Assembly: GCA_902590755.1 (NCBI GenBank) | Contig: CACIYA010000004.1 | Span: 1 to 38,866, forward strand | Length of the DNA: 38,866 nucleotides | Source of the DNA: an uncultured Pelagibacteraceae bacterium | GTDB taxonomy: Bacteria; Pseudomonadota; Alphaproteobacteria; Pelagibacterales; Pelagibacteraceae | Reading direction: 5' to 3' | Shown here: in pieces, positions 1 through 10,155 of the stretch | How the letters are laid out: each line of letters begins with the position of its first letter | Position numbering within the stretch: position 1 is the stretch's first letter | Made by a program: the position numbers and the translations under genes | The notes under the pieces: model-generated | What the model was told of the DNA's origin: nothing | The model's input: only the letters and a program-made list of their open reading frames with translations | The model's database searches: none

Positions 1-1
1 A

Positions 2-331
2 GAGGCAACTGATCTAGCTTTACTACTTAGATCTGGTGCATTACCAACACCTCTTGATATAGTTGAGGAAAGAACTGTTGGTCCTGATTTAGGAGAAGAC
101 TCAATAAAATCAGGAATTATTTCTCTTGTGGTAGGTTTTTTTCTGGTAATTATTTTTATGCTTTATAAATATAGATTATTTGGAATTGTGGCTAACACGG
201 CTTTAATTGCTAATTTATTGATGTTAGTTGGTATTTTGACTATTCTAGAAGCAACATTAACATTGCCAGGTATTGCAGGAATAATTTTAACCGTCGGTAT
301 GGCAGTTGATGCAAATGTCCTAATTTTTGAA
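2..331 (+). CDS. secD: Protein translocase subunit SecD, C-terminal fragment (partial, inverted relative to its N-terminal half)
   Basis: Frame 2 reads EATDLALLLRSGALPTPLDIVEERTVGPDLGEDSIKSGIISLVVGFFLV...GMAVDANVLIFE, typical SecD C-terminal transmembrane region; homology stops after VLIFE (codon ends at 331). Confidence 0.9.
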
Positions 332-716
332 ACTCTAATTCAAAAGATCTATAATTATCAATATAAGGATTTACAATATTGTCCTTCTTTGAAAGAAATA
401 AAAGACCAAATTTTTCTATATCATTAATTTTAAAAGTAATATTATTATTTTTTATTTTAAAGTCAGAATAAATTAAATTATTATCTTTAAGTAGTTTTTT
501 AATTGGAATTACTTTTGATTGAATTTTTTCTTCTACAAGTGTGTCAGAATTGATTTCAAGTAAAAGGTAGGATCCACCCTGTAAATCTAATCCAAGATTA
601 ACTTTTTTATTTATGATTATATTATCTTTATCTTGTAGATTTAGAAGTGAAAAAATAGAAATGATAAAAAATATTAAATAAATACATAATATGTTTATTT
701 TTGAGAAATTTAACAC
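332..716 (-). CDS. secD: Protein translocase subunit SecD, N-terminal fragment (truncated at junction)
   Basis: Minus-strand ORF MLNFSKINILCIYLIFFIISIFSLLNLQDKDNIIINKKVNLGLDLQGGSYLLLEI; the LGLDLQGGSYLLLEI motif is SecD; directly downstream of yajC. Confidence 0.88.
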
Positions 717-725
717 AAAAAAAAA

Positions 726-1010
726 TTATTTTTTTGCTTCTTCTTTTTTAAGCAAACTTGTAATTGTAGATCTAATTATTTGAACTTTTGTTCCCTCGCC
801 TATTACAACTTCAATTCTATCATCTTCCATTACTCTATCCACAACACCTATTATCCCACCAGAAGTAATTACTTCGTCACCTCTTTTTAAAGACTCTACC
901 ATAGCTTTATGGTCTTTTACTCTTTTTTGCTGAGGTCTAATTAGAAAAAAGTAGAAAATCACAAATATTAATATTAGAGGTATAAATTGCGCTATTCCTT
1001 GTCCACTCAT
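726..1010 (-). CDS. yajC: Preprotein translocase subunit YajC
   Basis: MSGQGIAQFIPLILIFVIFYFFLIRPQQKRVKDHKAM...GDEVITSGGIIGVV, classic YajC. Confidence 0.95.
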   Translation of the reverse strand: MSGQGIAQFIPLILIFVIFYFFLIRPQQKRVKDHKAMVESLKRGDEVITSGGIIGVVDRVMEDDRIEVVIGEGTKVQIIRSTITSLLKKEEAKK

Positions 1011-1054
1011 GAAAAGACAATTATAATAAATGTATTAGATTAACAAGTATAATT

Positions 1055-2305
1055 TTATTCAATTTTATCCAAATTATTCATATATTTTTTTAATGCATTT
1101 GGAATTGTAATTGATCCATCTTTATTTTGATTATTTTCTAACAAAGAAATCATTAATCTGCCAACAGCTAACCCTGAACCATTTAGCGTGCCCAGAAATT
1201 CATTGCCATTTTGTGATTTATATTTAGCGCCCATTCTCCTGGCTTGAAAAGAACCACATGAAGAACAGCTCGAAACTTCGCGGTATTTGTTCTCAGAAGG
1301 TATCCATACCTCAATATCGTAGGTTTTTTCCGAACTAAATCCCATGTCTCCACTGGATAACAATACTATCTGATAAGGTATTTCTAACTTATTTAATATT
1401 TCTTTTGCACAACTTAACATTCTATCAAGTTCTTTATTACAATCTTTAGGTTCGACTATACTTACTAATTCAACTTTATAAAATTGATGTTGTCTAATCA
1501 TTCCTTTAGTATCTTTACCGTAACTTCCAGCTTCTTTTCTAAAACATGGAGTTGATGCAACAAATCTCAGGGGCAATAGGTTCTTATTTATAACTGATTT
1601 TCTCACTAAATTTGTTAATACAACTTCAGCTGTAGGAATAAGATATTTTCTCTGATCTGAATTTTCAAAATTTATTTCAAATTGATCATCTTTGAATTTA
1701 GGTAGTTGACCTGTTCCGAACATAACATCTTCATTCACAATTAAAGGAGGAGAAATCTCAGTATACTCAAATTTTGTTGTATGTATGTCTAACATAAAAT
1801 TAATTAATGCTCTCTCGAGCAAAGCGATTTTATTTTTTAAAATTACAAATCTTGATCCAGATAATTTTGAAGCTGTTTCAAAATCAATATTATTATCTTT
1901 TAACCCAATTTCAGTATGTGATTTTAACTTGAAAGAAAACTCTTTTATTTTTCCATATTGTTTTATTATTTTGTTAGATTTTTCATCCTTGCCTATCGGG
2001 ACGTCATCTTGAGCTAAATTAGGCAAAATAAATAATAAATCATTAAGCTTTTTTTGAGAAATAATTTGCTCTTTTGATAATTTTGAGATTTGTTCAGATA
2101 TTTTTTTTGATTTATCAAAGTTTGATTGATCTTTTGATTTTGATAAAATTCCTTTTTCTTGTTCTAATTTTTCTTTTTCACTTACTAATTTTCTATTATG
2201 ATCATCTAAATTTTTAAACAATTCTGTTTTTAAATGAAAATTTCTATCTGAAAGTTTTTTTTTATAAATATTAAGGTTTTTTCTTAAATCTTTTATATTA
2301 TGCAT
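1055..2305 (-). CDS. serS: Seryl-tRNA synthetase
   Basis: Class II aaRS with N-terminal coiled coil; motifs TGQLPKF, RFVASTPCFRKEAGSYGKDTKGMIRQHQFYKVE, GSGLAVGRLM. Confidence 0.97.
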   Translation of the reverse strand: MHNIKDLRKNLNIYKKKLSDRNFHLKTELFKNLDDHNRKLVSEKEKLEQEKGILSKSKDQSNFDKSKKISEQISKLSKEQIISQKKLNDLLFILPNLAQDDVPIGKDEKSNKIIKQYGKIKEFSFKLKSHTEIGLKDNNIDFETASKLSGSRFVILKNKIALLERALINFMLDIHTTKFEYTEISPPLIVNEDVMFGTGQLPKFKDDQFEINFENSDQRKYLIPTAEVVLTNLVRKSVINKNLLPLRFVASTPCFRKEAGSYGKDTKGMIRQHQFYKVELVSIVEPKDCNKELDRMLSCAKEILNKLEIPYQIVLLSSGDMGFSSEKTYDIEVWIPSENKYREVSSCSSCGSFQARRMGAKYKSQNGNEFLGTLNGSGLAVGRLMISLLENNQNKDGSITIPNALKKYMNNLDKIE

Positions 2306-3068
2306 CTTCAGTTTCTACTTGTTTTTCTTTTTTCTTCTCAGTGAATCTTACTGTGAATATAGATAATTCATAAAGAAATAACAAAGGTATTGCTAGCCCA
2401 ACTTGAGTAATGGGATCAGGTGGAGTTAAAATTGCAGCTAAAGCAAAGATAATTACGATTACATATCTTCTTCTTGTGCTTAAATAATGAGAATTTACTA
2501 CACCAATTCTAGCCAATAAATTTAAAAGTATAGGTAGTTGAAAACTAATTCCAAAAGCGAATATCAGTCTCATAATTAAGGATAAATACTCGTTTACTTT
2601 TGCCTCTAGTTGAATTGGTAAATTTGAATTACTGCCAATAGTTTCAAATGATAAAAAAAACTTAATTGCAAGTGGCATTACTAAATAATAAACTAAGAGA
2701 CCACCAAATAAAAAAAGTATTGGAGTTGAAATAAGATAAGGGAGAATAGCTTTTTTTTCATTTTTATAAAGCCCAGGAGCGATGAATTTATAAATTTGTA
2801 TCAATAAAACCGGGCTACCCAAAAAAATAGCTGAAAAAAATGATACCTTAATATAAGTAATGAAAGTTTCATGAAGTGCGGTAAAAATAAGTCTTCTTGT
2901 TATTTCGTCATCTCTTACTGCACTTGCATAAGGTTCTACTAAAAAATTATAAATTTGTTCCGCAAAGATATAAGAAATGATAAATACTAAAAAAATAAAT
3001 ATTAAAGAATTTAATAATCTTGATCGTAACTCTATAAAATGACTTGTAAATGAATTACTATCAGCCAT
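2298..3068 (-). CDS. tatC: Sec-independent translocase TatC
   Basis: SFTSHFIELRSRLLNS start, multi-TM, ALAAILTPPDPITQ motif. Confidence 0.96.
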   Translation of the reverse strand: MADSNSFTSHFIELRSRLLNSLIFIFLVFIISYIFAEQIYNFLVEPYASAVRDDEITRRLIFTALHETFITYIKVSFFSAIFLGSPVLLIQIYKFIAPGLYKNEKKAILPYLISTPILFLFGGLLVYYLVMPLAIKFFLSFETIGSNSNLPIQLEAKVNEYLSLIMRLIFAFGISFQLPILLNLLARIGVVNSHYLSTRRRYVIVIIFALAAILTPPDPITQVGLAIPLLFLYELSIFTVRFTEKKKEKQVETEDA

Positions 3069-3297
3069 TTTTGTCTAAATTTTTTTTAATTTTTTTATCA
3101 CTAGATATTAACTCGTCATCTACTTCAACATCTTTGGTAACAGAAGATATTTCTCTTTGAAAATTACTTAATGTATTTTTAAATTTTCCAATGTAAGATC
3201 CAATTTTTTTAAGTGCAATCGGAAATTCTTTAGGGCCTAACACTAATATTGCAATGATTACTACTGATAAAATCTCTAACCATCCAATTTGAGGCAT
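3061..3297 (-). CDS. tatB: Sec-independent translocase TatB
   Basis: MPQIGWLEILSVVIIAILVLGPKEFPIALKKIGSYIGK; between tatA and tatC. Confidence 0.92.
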   Translation of the reverse strand: MPQIGWLEILSVVIIAILVLGPKEFPIALKKIGSYIGKFKNTLSNFQREISSVTKDVEVDDELISSDKKIKKNLDKNG

Positions 3298-3302
3298 TTT
3301 GA

Positions 3303-3500
3303 TTACTTATTTTCAGTGTCAGAATCTTCTGACTTAGAATTATCATCTTGATTATTAGTAGATGTATCATCGGACATGCCTTTTTTAAAACTTTTTATAC
3401 CTTTGGCTACATCACCCATTAAACTTGAAATTTTACCTCTTCCAAAAAGTAAAACAACAAGAACAACTACTATTGCTATCTGCCAGAAACTAATTCCCAT
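3303..3500 (-). CDS. tatA: Sec-independent translocase TatA
   Basis: [42 protein letters not shown]. Confidence 0.95.
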   Translation of the reverse strand: MGISFWQIAIVVVLVVLLFGRGKISSLMGDVAKGIKSFKKGMSDDTSTNNQDDNSKSEDSDTENK

Positions 3501-3542
3501 AATAAATAAATATATACAATAAAAACTCCTAAATAAATATAT

Positions 3543-4229
3543 TTATTTATCTTCTTCAGGAGCTTTTTTTATCGCCTCATCTATTTCTTCATAAATATTC
3601 TGCTTTTCAGATATTGATTGTTCTTTAAAGAATTTTCCAGTTCCAAAAATAGATTTATCTATACCTGAGGTATCAATAAGTCCAGCAGAACCTAATTCCT
3701 CTATGGTAGGTAAATCAGAGATTTTTTGAATATTAAAATGATTCAAAAAATTCTCAGTAGTTGCATATTGTATGGGTTTTCCTGGCACATCCTTTCGACC
3801 TGCTGGTCTTACCCAGTCTAATTCAAGTAAAATTTCAAGAGTATTGGTTGCGAATGAAACTCCTCTAATCTCCTCTATTTCAGATCTAGTTACAGGTTGG
3901 TGGTAAACAATTATTGCAAGGGTTTCTATTGTAGCTTTAGATAATTTTTTTTGAGTTGATTTTTGTAAAGACATTAATTTTGATAAATCTTCTGCAGTTC
4001 TAAAAGACCATTTATTTTTTATACAAACTAAATTAATTCCTCTTTTTTTATATGTTACTTGAAGATTTTCTAGAATTTTTTTAAGATTATTTGTTGTTTG
4101 AACTCTTTTTTCAATTGTTTCTATATCTAATGGTTCAGCTGCAGCAAAAAGAATAGCCTCTACCTGTCTCTCAAGTTTTGTAGGTGAAGCTGGAAAATCT
4201 ATAACATTATTTTTCTTTTTATTTCTCAT
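3543..4229 (-). CDS. scpB: Segregation and condensation protein ScpB
   Basis: EAILFAAAEPLDIETIEKRV...LAIIVYHQPVTRSEIEEIRGV; adjacent to scpA. Confidence 0.95.
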   Translation of the reverse strand: MRNKKKNNVIDFPASPTKLERQVEAILFAAAEPLDIETIEKRVQTTNNLKKILENLQVTYKKRGINLVCIKNKWSFRTAEDLSKLMSLQKSTQKKLSKATIETLAIIVYHQPVTRSEIEEIRGVSFATNTLEILLELDWVRPAGRKDVPGKPIQYATTENFLNHFNIQKISDLPTIEELGSAGLIDTSGIDKSIFGTGKFFKEQSISEKQNIYEEIDEAIKKAPEEDK

Positions 4230-4230
4230 T

Positions 4231-4965
4231 TTAAGATTTTTTAATCATTAACTTGTTAAAAACCTTTTCTTGAGAAATTAAAATTGATCCCTCTTTTGTT
4301 AATTCAAGACTAGCTGCAAAGATTCCAGCTATACCTGATCGCTCCATTTTATTTTCAAAGTAAAATTTTGGAATTAATTCAATTATATCTTTCCAATCTT
4401 TTATTTTATCAAGATTATTTTTTATTTGTTTTATACCTTCCTCAGTTGTAAAAACTGGAAGTTTTGGGATACTTATATTTTGAAATGTTTTTTGCATTTG
4501 CATGTTGGAATATGTTTTTAACAATTCATAAAGAGTTACATCATATACAGGTGTATTAATTGATCTAATTCCACCTTTCATCCCTCTTATGAAAATGTGA
4601 ACACCTAATCTTTTTTTCTTAAGCATCTGATCAGATAATATTCTAATTAATTCTAACTTCTTTAATTGAAGTTTTAATTTTTCAGCCACTTCTAAAGCTT
4701 TAAAATCTTCATCATCATCTTCAGGTAACAATAGTTTTGATTTTAAGTATGCTAACCAAGTGGCCATTAATAGAAATTCTGATGCAATTTCTAAATTAAT
4801 ATTTTGATTATTTTTAATAAATTCTAAAAATTGATCGGCTAATTTTGTAATTGAAATCTGAGCTAAATCTACTTTTTGATTTTTTGCCAAATCAAGAAGA
4901 ACTTCTAAAGGCCCAGTATAATTAGGTATATCGATAGAAATTTTGTTAATGTTTTTTGATTCCAT
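4231..4965 (-). CDS. scpA: Segregation and condensation protein ScpA
   Basis: IPNYTGPLEVLLDLAKNQKVDLAQISITKLADQFLEFI...FLLMATWLAYLKSKLLLP. Confidence 0.95.
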   Translation of the reverse strand: MESKNINKISIDIPNYTGPLEVLLDLAKNQKVDLAQISITKLADQFLEFIKNNQNINLEIASEFLLMATWLAYLKSKLLLPEDDDEDFKALEVAEKLKLQLKKLELIRILSDQMLKKKRLGVHIFIRGMKGGIRSINTPVYDVTLYELLKTYSNMQMQKTFQNISIPKLPVFTTEEGIKQIKNNLDKIKDWKDIIELIPKFYFENKMERSGIAGIFAASLELTKEGSILISQEKVFNKLMIKKS

Positions 4966-4973
4966 AATTAATT

Positions 4974-5915
4974 TTACCTTAAAAATTTATAAAATTCTGA
5001 TGTTTTTTTTGATGTAAATTTGTCAATATCAGGCAATATTTTTATCAATTTTAAGTTTTCATTAGTTTTTCCACCACAATAAAGAACAAGATTACAACCT
5101 GCTTCAATAGATTTTCTCGCATTGGTTACTAAATCAAATTGTAAAGCTTTCATAGATATATCATCTGACATAATGATACCTTTGAAACCTAATTTTTTTC
5201 TTATTATATCTTTAATTATTTTTTTTGAGTGTGACGCAACATTATCTTTATCCAATTTTTTGTAAAGGATGTGCGCTGTCATAGCAAATTTTGCTTTGGA
5301 TAATCTGAATGGATAGAAATCAGTTTGATTTAATTCTTTTAAACTCAAAGAAACTATAGGTTTTTTTTTATGACTGTCTGAAAAAGAACATCCGTGTCCT
5401 GGTATGTGTTTTATGACTCCACAAATACTATTTGAGTGAAGACTTTTAATCGTCAGATCTCCAAATTTTTTAACAATTTTTTTGTCTTTTGAAAAACTCC
5501 GATCACTAATTATTTTGTGAGTATAATCTCTCAAAACATCAATAACAGGTATAGTATTTATGTTAAAACCAAGATCTTTTAAAATTTTACATAAAGATTT
5601 TAAATAATGTTCATAAATTCTGGTAGAAAAAGTTCTATTTTTTTTGAATAACTTTCCAAAAAAATTCGCAGAAATATTATGATTTATTAATTTTTTTAGT
5701 CTTGAAACACTAAGACCTTCCTCATCTATTATAATAGGAAATTTTTTATCCTTAGAATAATATTTAATTTTCGATGTTAATTCTTTGATTTGTTTAATAG
5801 ATTTTAGATTTCTACTAAATAGTATTACGCCCCACGGTTTTTTTTTTAGTAAAATTATTTCTTTCTTTGATAATTTTGTTCCGCTTAAACTAATTATAAT
5901 TGCTTTTTTTTTCAT
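4974..5915 (-). CDS. nagZ: Beta-N-acetylhexosaminidase (GH3, NagZ)
   Basis: IIDEEGLSVSRL, GVIKHIPGHGCSFSDSHKKKP, GFKGIIMSDDISMKAL motifs. Confidence 0.9.
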   Translation of the reverse strand: MKKKAIIISLSGTKLSKKEIILLKKKPWGVILFSRNLKSIKQIKELTSKIKYYSKDKKFPIIIDEEGLSVSRLKKLINHNISANFFGKLFKKNRTFSTRIYEHYLKSLCKILKDLGFNINTIPVIDVLRDYTHKIISDRSFSKDKKIVKKFGDLTIKSLHSNSICGVIKHIPGHGCSFSDSHKKKPIVSLSLKELNQTDFYPFRLSKAKFAMTAHILYKKLDKDNVASHSKKIIKDIIRKKLGFKGIIMSDDISMKALQFDLVTNARKSIEAGCNLVLYCGGKTNENLKLIKILPDIDKFTSKKTSEFYKFLR

Positions 5916-6173
5916 TTATTTTAGCAAATCCCAAAAATTTCTTTTTTTTTCACCATTAATTTTATTTTCAAATTTATCATTGAAATGAATAACATTATCA
6001 GTGTCGTTTTCTAAAATTGGCAAATCAACAATTTTATCTTTTAAAATTTCATCAATATTCGTTCGATTAGGATTTTTTAAATTAATAGCGGTGGTAGATG
6101 AATAATATCTAAAAATAGCAAAGATAAAAAAAAGAATTATAAAAAACATAAATATGTTTATAATTTTTTTCAT
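5916..6173 (-). CDS. Short single-TM protein (85 aa) between argS and nagZ; positional counterpart of the SPOR-domain gene of other alphaproteobacteria
   Basis: Intact ORF with N-terminal TM segment; 1-nt junctions with both neighbours; no SPOR domain recognisable by eye. Confidence 0.7.
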   Translation of the reverse strand: MKKIINIFMFFIILFFIFAIFRYYSSTTAINLKNPNRTNIDEILKDKIVDLPILENDTDNVIHFNDKFENKINGEKKRNFWDLLK

Positions 6174-7897
6174 TACATTTTAAAAGGAAGAGACACTCCT
6201 AGTATATTCATTCCATTTTTTATAACAGTCGAAATCAAATATATAAAAATGAGAACTTCATGTCTTTTAACTTTACCATTCTCAATAAATCTATATTGAC
6301 TATCCTCATTACCTTTACTCCAATACGAGTGAAATAATGTTGAGAGTTCATATAAATAAAATGGTATTTTATGAGGTTCAAGCTTATTTGCAGCAGACTC
6401 AATTATTTTTGGCCATTCAAAAACTTTTCTAATAATTTTTTCTTCATATTTATTTAAAGTAAATGTTTTAGATTTTACAGAAATTTCATCATTTAAATTT
6501 TTATTTAGAGTTCTTAGAATTGAATTTATTCTAGCGAAAGCGTACTGAACATAGTAAACTGGGTTATCTTTTGTTTTTTCTCTGACCTTCTCAAAATCAA
6601 AATCTAATTCTACGTCGTTGCTTCTATTTAACATCATAAATCTAATTGAGTCTTTATCAACTTCATTTAATAAATCTTGAACTGAAATAAAATCTCCTGC
6701 TCTTTTTGACATTTTAAATGGTTTTCCTTTTTTATAAAGTTTTACTAATTGACATACTTTACATTGCAGTTTTATTTTTTTTTCCGATAGAGCTGATACA
6801 GCAGAAGTAATCCTTTTTATATATCCGATATGATCTGCTCCTAGAATATTAATTAAGTGGTCAAATTTTCTATTTATCTTATCCGAGTGATAAGCAACAT
6901 CATTTGCAAAATAAGTCCACGAACCATCATTTTTTTGTAAAGCTCTATCAGTATCATCGCCAAAATTAGAAGATTTAAAAATCAGTCTTTTAACTTTTTT
7001 CCAATTTTTTGAAGGTTCGCCTTTTGGTGGATCTAAAAAACCTTCTTCTATTAAATCTTTATTTCTAAGGGACTTCACAGTTTTATTTACTATATCATTT
7101 TTAACTATTTCTGTTTCAGAAAAAAAATTATCATGTTCAATCCCAAGCTTTTTTAGATCGGATTTTATTAGATTCATTGAACAGTTTAAGGAAAGTTTTT
7201 TTAATTTTTCAAAACATGAATCAAAATTATCTACACTAATTTCTTTATTATTTTGAATTATTTTTGAAGCAATTTCTTTTACATAATCTCCGGAGTACAA
7301 GTTTTCTTTAAAAACAAATTTTTCCTTATATTTTATTTCTCTTATTCTAAGAAAAACTGACTCTACAAAATTTTTAATTTGGTTACCGTAATCATTTATA
7401 TAATATTCCTTTGTAACTTTGTTACCATTAAATATTAATAAATTAGATAAGACATCTCCAAATATTGCTCCTCTACAATGGCCAACATGCATTGGACCAG
7501 TAGGATTAGCAGATACAAATTCTATATTATAATTATTATTAGTCTTTTTTGAACCGTAAGATTCCCTATTTTTTAAAATATCATTAATATTATATACCAA
7601 CGCTTCATCTGACAATTTAATGTTTAAAAAACCTGGTCCTGCAACTTCTATTTTTTCAAAATGATTTATATTTTTTATTAAAATTTTTTTAATATTATTT
7701 GCTAGAATATTTGGCTTAATCTTATTAACTTTAGATAAAACCAATGATACATTGGTTGACAAGTCATAATTTAAGTGTGTAGGTGGAACCTCAAGATTTA
7801 CATTTTTTAAATCATTTATATTTTCTAATTTTAAAGTTTTTTTATTATCTATAATGGTTGCACTGATTTTTGTCAGATAATATTCGAATATGTTCAT
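6173..7897 (-). CDS. argS: Arginyl-tRNA synthetase
   Basis: VEFVSANPTGPMHVGHCRGAIFGD (HIGH), FKMSKRAGDF (KMSK-like). Confidence 0.97.
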   Translation of the reverse strand: MNIFEYYLTKISATIIDNKKTLKLENINDLKNVNLEVPPTHLNYDLSTNVSLVLSKVNKIKPNILANNIKKILIKNINHFEKIEVAGPGFLNIKLSDEALVYNINDILKNRESYGSKKTNNNYNIEFVSANPTGPMHVGHCRGAIFGDVLSNLLIFNGNKVTKEYYINDYGNQIKNFVESVFLRIREIKYKEKFVFKENLYSGDYVKEIASKIIQNNKEISVDNFDSCFEKLKKLSLNCSMNLIKSDLKKLGIEHDNFFSETEIVKNDIVNKTVKSLRNKDLIEEGFLDPPKGEPSKNWKKVKRLIFKSSNFGDDTDRALQKNDGSWTYFANDVAYHSDKINRKFDHLINILGADHIGYIKRITSAVSALSEKKIKLQCKVCQLVKLYKKGKPFKMSKRAGDFISVQDLLNEVDKDSIRFMMLNRSNDVELDFDFEKVREKTKDNPVYYVQYAFARINSILRTLNKNLNDEISVKSKTFTLNKYEEKIIRKVFEWPKIIESAANKLEPHKIPFYLYELSTLFHSYWSKGNEDSQYRFIENGKVKRHEVLIFIYLISTVIKNGMNILGVSLPFKM

Positions 7898-9033
7898 TTA
7901 ATTCTATTATAAAGATTTATTGCATATCTATCAGTCATACCAGCTATAAAATCACAAATAGATCTAGCAATATCAGATTTATCATACTTACTAACATTTA
8001 TATATTTCTCTGGATTTTTTTTGATAGTTAAAAATAATTTTCTGATTATTTTTTTTCCTTGATTGGTATTTTTTTTAACATCATTGTGATAATACATTTT
8101 TCTTTTCAGAAATCTTTTAATATTTTTATCAAAATTTCTCATTTGTTTTGAAAAAGTTACTACTGGATAATAAGATTTATAAACATCGTTCAAATTTTTA
8201 AGTTTGTATTTTTTAATATTTTTTTTTGTTGTTTCGATTATATCTTCTACCATTTCATTTATTATTTCTCTAACAATTTGTCTAATAATTAAATCTGTAG
8301 AAAAATTTTTAATATTTTTTTTGTGTTTGTGAACAATACTTTTTAATATTGGAATATTTTCAAGATCCTGAAGTTTAAATAAATTTGATTTCAAACCATC
8401 TTCTAAATCATGGCTATTATATGCGATATCATCTGAGATCGAAGCTATTTGTGCTTCTAAAGAGGGAAAGGATAAAAACTTAATTTTATTTTTAAAATAA
8501 TTTTTTCCTAAAATTTTATCATATTTGTTTATGTTGTTTATTGGTCCATTATGCTTCAATAATCCATCGAGTGTTTCAAAAGTTAAATTTAAACCTTTAA
8601 AATTATAGTATCTATTTTCCAAAAATAAAATTGTTCTTATAGTTTGAATATTGTGATCAAACCCCCCGTACGCTCTCATACAAGTATTAAGAACCTCTTC
8701 ACCCGCATGTCCAAAAGGAGTATGACCCAAGTCGTGCGCCAAACTTAAAGTCTCACACAAGTCCTCATTCAAATTAAAAAATTTAGATAATGTTCTAGCT
8801 ATTTGAGCAACTTCAAGTGAATGAGTAATTCTAGTTCTAAAATGATCCCCTGATGTATTTACAAAAACTTGAGTTTTATGTTTAAGTCTTCGAAAAGCAG
8901 TTGAATGAATTATTCTATCTCTATCTCTTTGAAAATCTGATCTTAAATGAGTTTTTTTTTCCTGAAAAAACCTTCCTTTTGATTTTAGCGGAACTGCCAA
9001 ATTTGATAATGTTTGGATTGAATTTTTTTGCAT
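7894..9033 (-). CDS. dgt: Deoxyguanosinetriphosphate triphosphohydrolase-like HD protein
   Basis: HSTAFRRLKHKTQVFVNTSGDHFRTRITHSLEVAQIARTL...LAHDLGHTPFGHAGE. Confidence 0.94.
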   Translation of the reverse strand: MQKNSIQTLSNLAVPLKSKGRFFQEKKTHLRSDFQRDRDRIIHSTAFRRLKHKTQVFVNTSGDHFRTRITHSLEVAQIARTLSKFFNLNEDLCETLSLAHDLGHTPFGHAGEEVLNTCMRAYGGFDHNIQTIRTILFLENRYYNFKGLNLTFETLDGLLKHNGPINNINKYDKILGKNYFKNKIKFLSFPSLEAQIASISDDIAYNSHDLEDGLKSNLFKLQDLENIPILKSIVHKHKKNIKNFSTDLIIRQIVREIINEMVEDIIETTKKNIKKYKLKNLNDVYKSYYPVVTFSKQMRNFDKNIKRFLKRKMYYHNDVKKNTNQGKKIIRKLFLTIKKNPEKYINVSKYDKSDIARSICDFIAGMTDRYAINLYNRIK

Positions 9034-9064
9034 GCTTACTATATAGATTATATACTAAATAATT

Positions 9065-9379
9065 ATGGAAAAAAAATTAGAATTTACTGATAGTGCAAAA
9101 AGCCAAATAGAAAAAATCACTAAAAGTGACGGAAAAAAATATTTCAGAATTGCTGTTCAAGGTGGCGGATGCTCTGGATTTAAATATAATTTTAGCTTTG
9201 ATGATAAAATAGAAAAAGATGACATTTTGTTTGATAAAACTGTAATTGATACGCAGTCACTTGATATCATTGCTGGATCAGTAGTAGATTTTAAAAAAGA
9301 GATGATTGGCGAGACCTTTTCAATAAAAAATCCTAAAGCTTCAGCTTCATGTGGTTGCGGTCTATCTTTTTCAGTTTAA
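9065..9379 (+). CDS. erpA: Fe-S cluster assembly/insertion A-type carrier (ErpA/IscA family)
   Basis: YFRIAVQGGGCSGFKYNFSFD...SCGCGLSFSV; conserved A-type Cys residues. Confidence 0.9.
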   Translation: MEKKLEFTDSAKSQIEKITKSDGKKYFRIAVQGGGCSGFKYNFSFDDKIEKDDILFDKTVIDTQSLDIIAGSVVDFKKEMIGETFSIKNPKASASCGCGLSFSV

Positions 9380-10155
9380 TGAAAATAATATCATGGAACG
9401 TGAATTCAGTTAGAGCAAGAATTACCAATATTGTTGATTATATCAAACAAACAAATCCTGATATATTATTACTCCAAGAAATTAAAACTCAAGATGTTAG
9501 TTTTCCTTATGAAGATTTCAAAAATATTGGATATAATTCTTATGTTTTTGGTCAAAAAAGTTACAATGGTGTTGCTATTATTTCTAAACAAGAATTAGAG
9601 AAAATTAACAATAGCTTTATTAAAGATGATTTAAAACAATCTAGAATTATAACTGCTGAGTTAAAATTAAAAAAGAAAAAGATAGAACTTATAAATATTT
9701 ATGTTCCAAATGGAAATCCTGTAGATACAGAAAAATATGAATATAAAAAAGAGTGGTTAAAAAAATTTATATCTAGTGTTAAAAAGAAAATTCAGAAAAA
9801 CTCAAATATTCTTATCGCTGGAGATTTTAATATTATTCCTGAAGAAATAGATGTTCATGATTTTAAAAGATATGAAAACGATGCTTTGGGTAGATTGGAA
9901 ATAAGAAAAAAATATAGAGAATTAATAAATTTAGGTTTTAAAGATGTTTATAGATTTATAAATAAAACAAAACAAGAGTATACATTTTGGGACTACTTTG
10001 CAGGTTCCTGGCAAAAAAATTATGGCATGAGAATAGATCATTTTTTGCTATCAAACAGTTTAATCGAAAATATCAAATCAATTAATATAAATAAAAAACC
10101 AAGAGCTAAAGAAAAGCCATCCGATCATACGCCAATCGAACTTGAAATTATTTAA
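9379..10155 (+). CDS. xthA: Exodeoxyribonuclease III
   Basis: MKIISWNVNSVRARITNIVDYI...LLLQEIKT...AGDFNIIPEEIDVHD; start reassigned from 9349 to ATG at 9379 overlapping the upstream stop (TAATG). Confidence 0.93.
   Translation: MKIISWNVNSVRARITNIVDYIKQTNPDILLLQEIKTQDVSFPYEDFKNIGYNSYVFGQKSYNGVAIISKQELEKINNSFIKDDLKQSRIITAELKLKKKKIELINIYVPNGNPVDTEKYEYKKEWLKKFISSVKKKIQKNSNILIAGDFNIIPEEIDVHDFKRYENDALGRLEIRKKYRELINLGFKDVYRFINKTKQEYTFWDYFAGSWQKNYGMRIDHFLLSNSLIENIKSININKKPRAKEKPSDHTPIELEII

Noticed and set aside
1785-2012. Plus-strand ORF antisense to serS
   Set aside because: Overlaps a well-supported serS frame; looks like a chance ORF.
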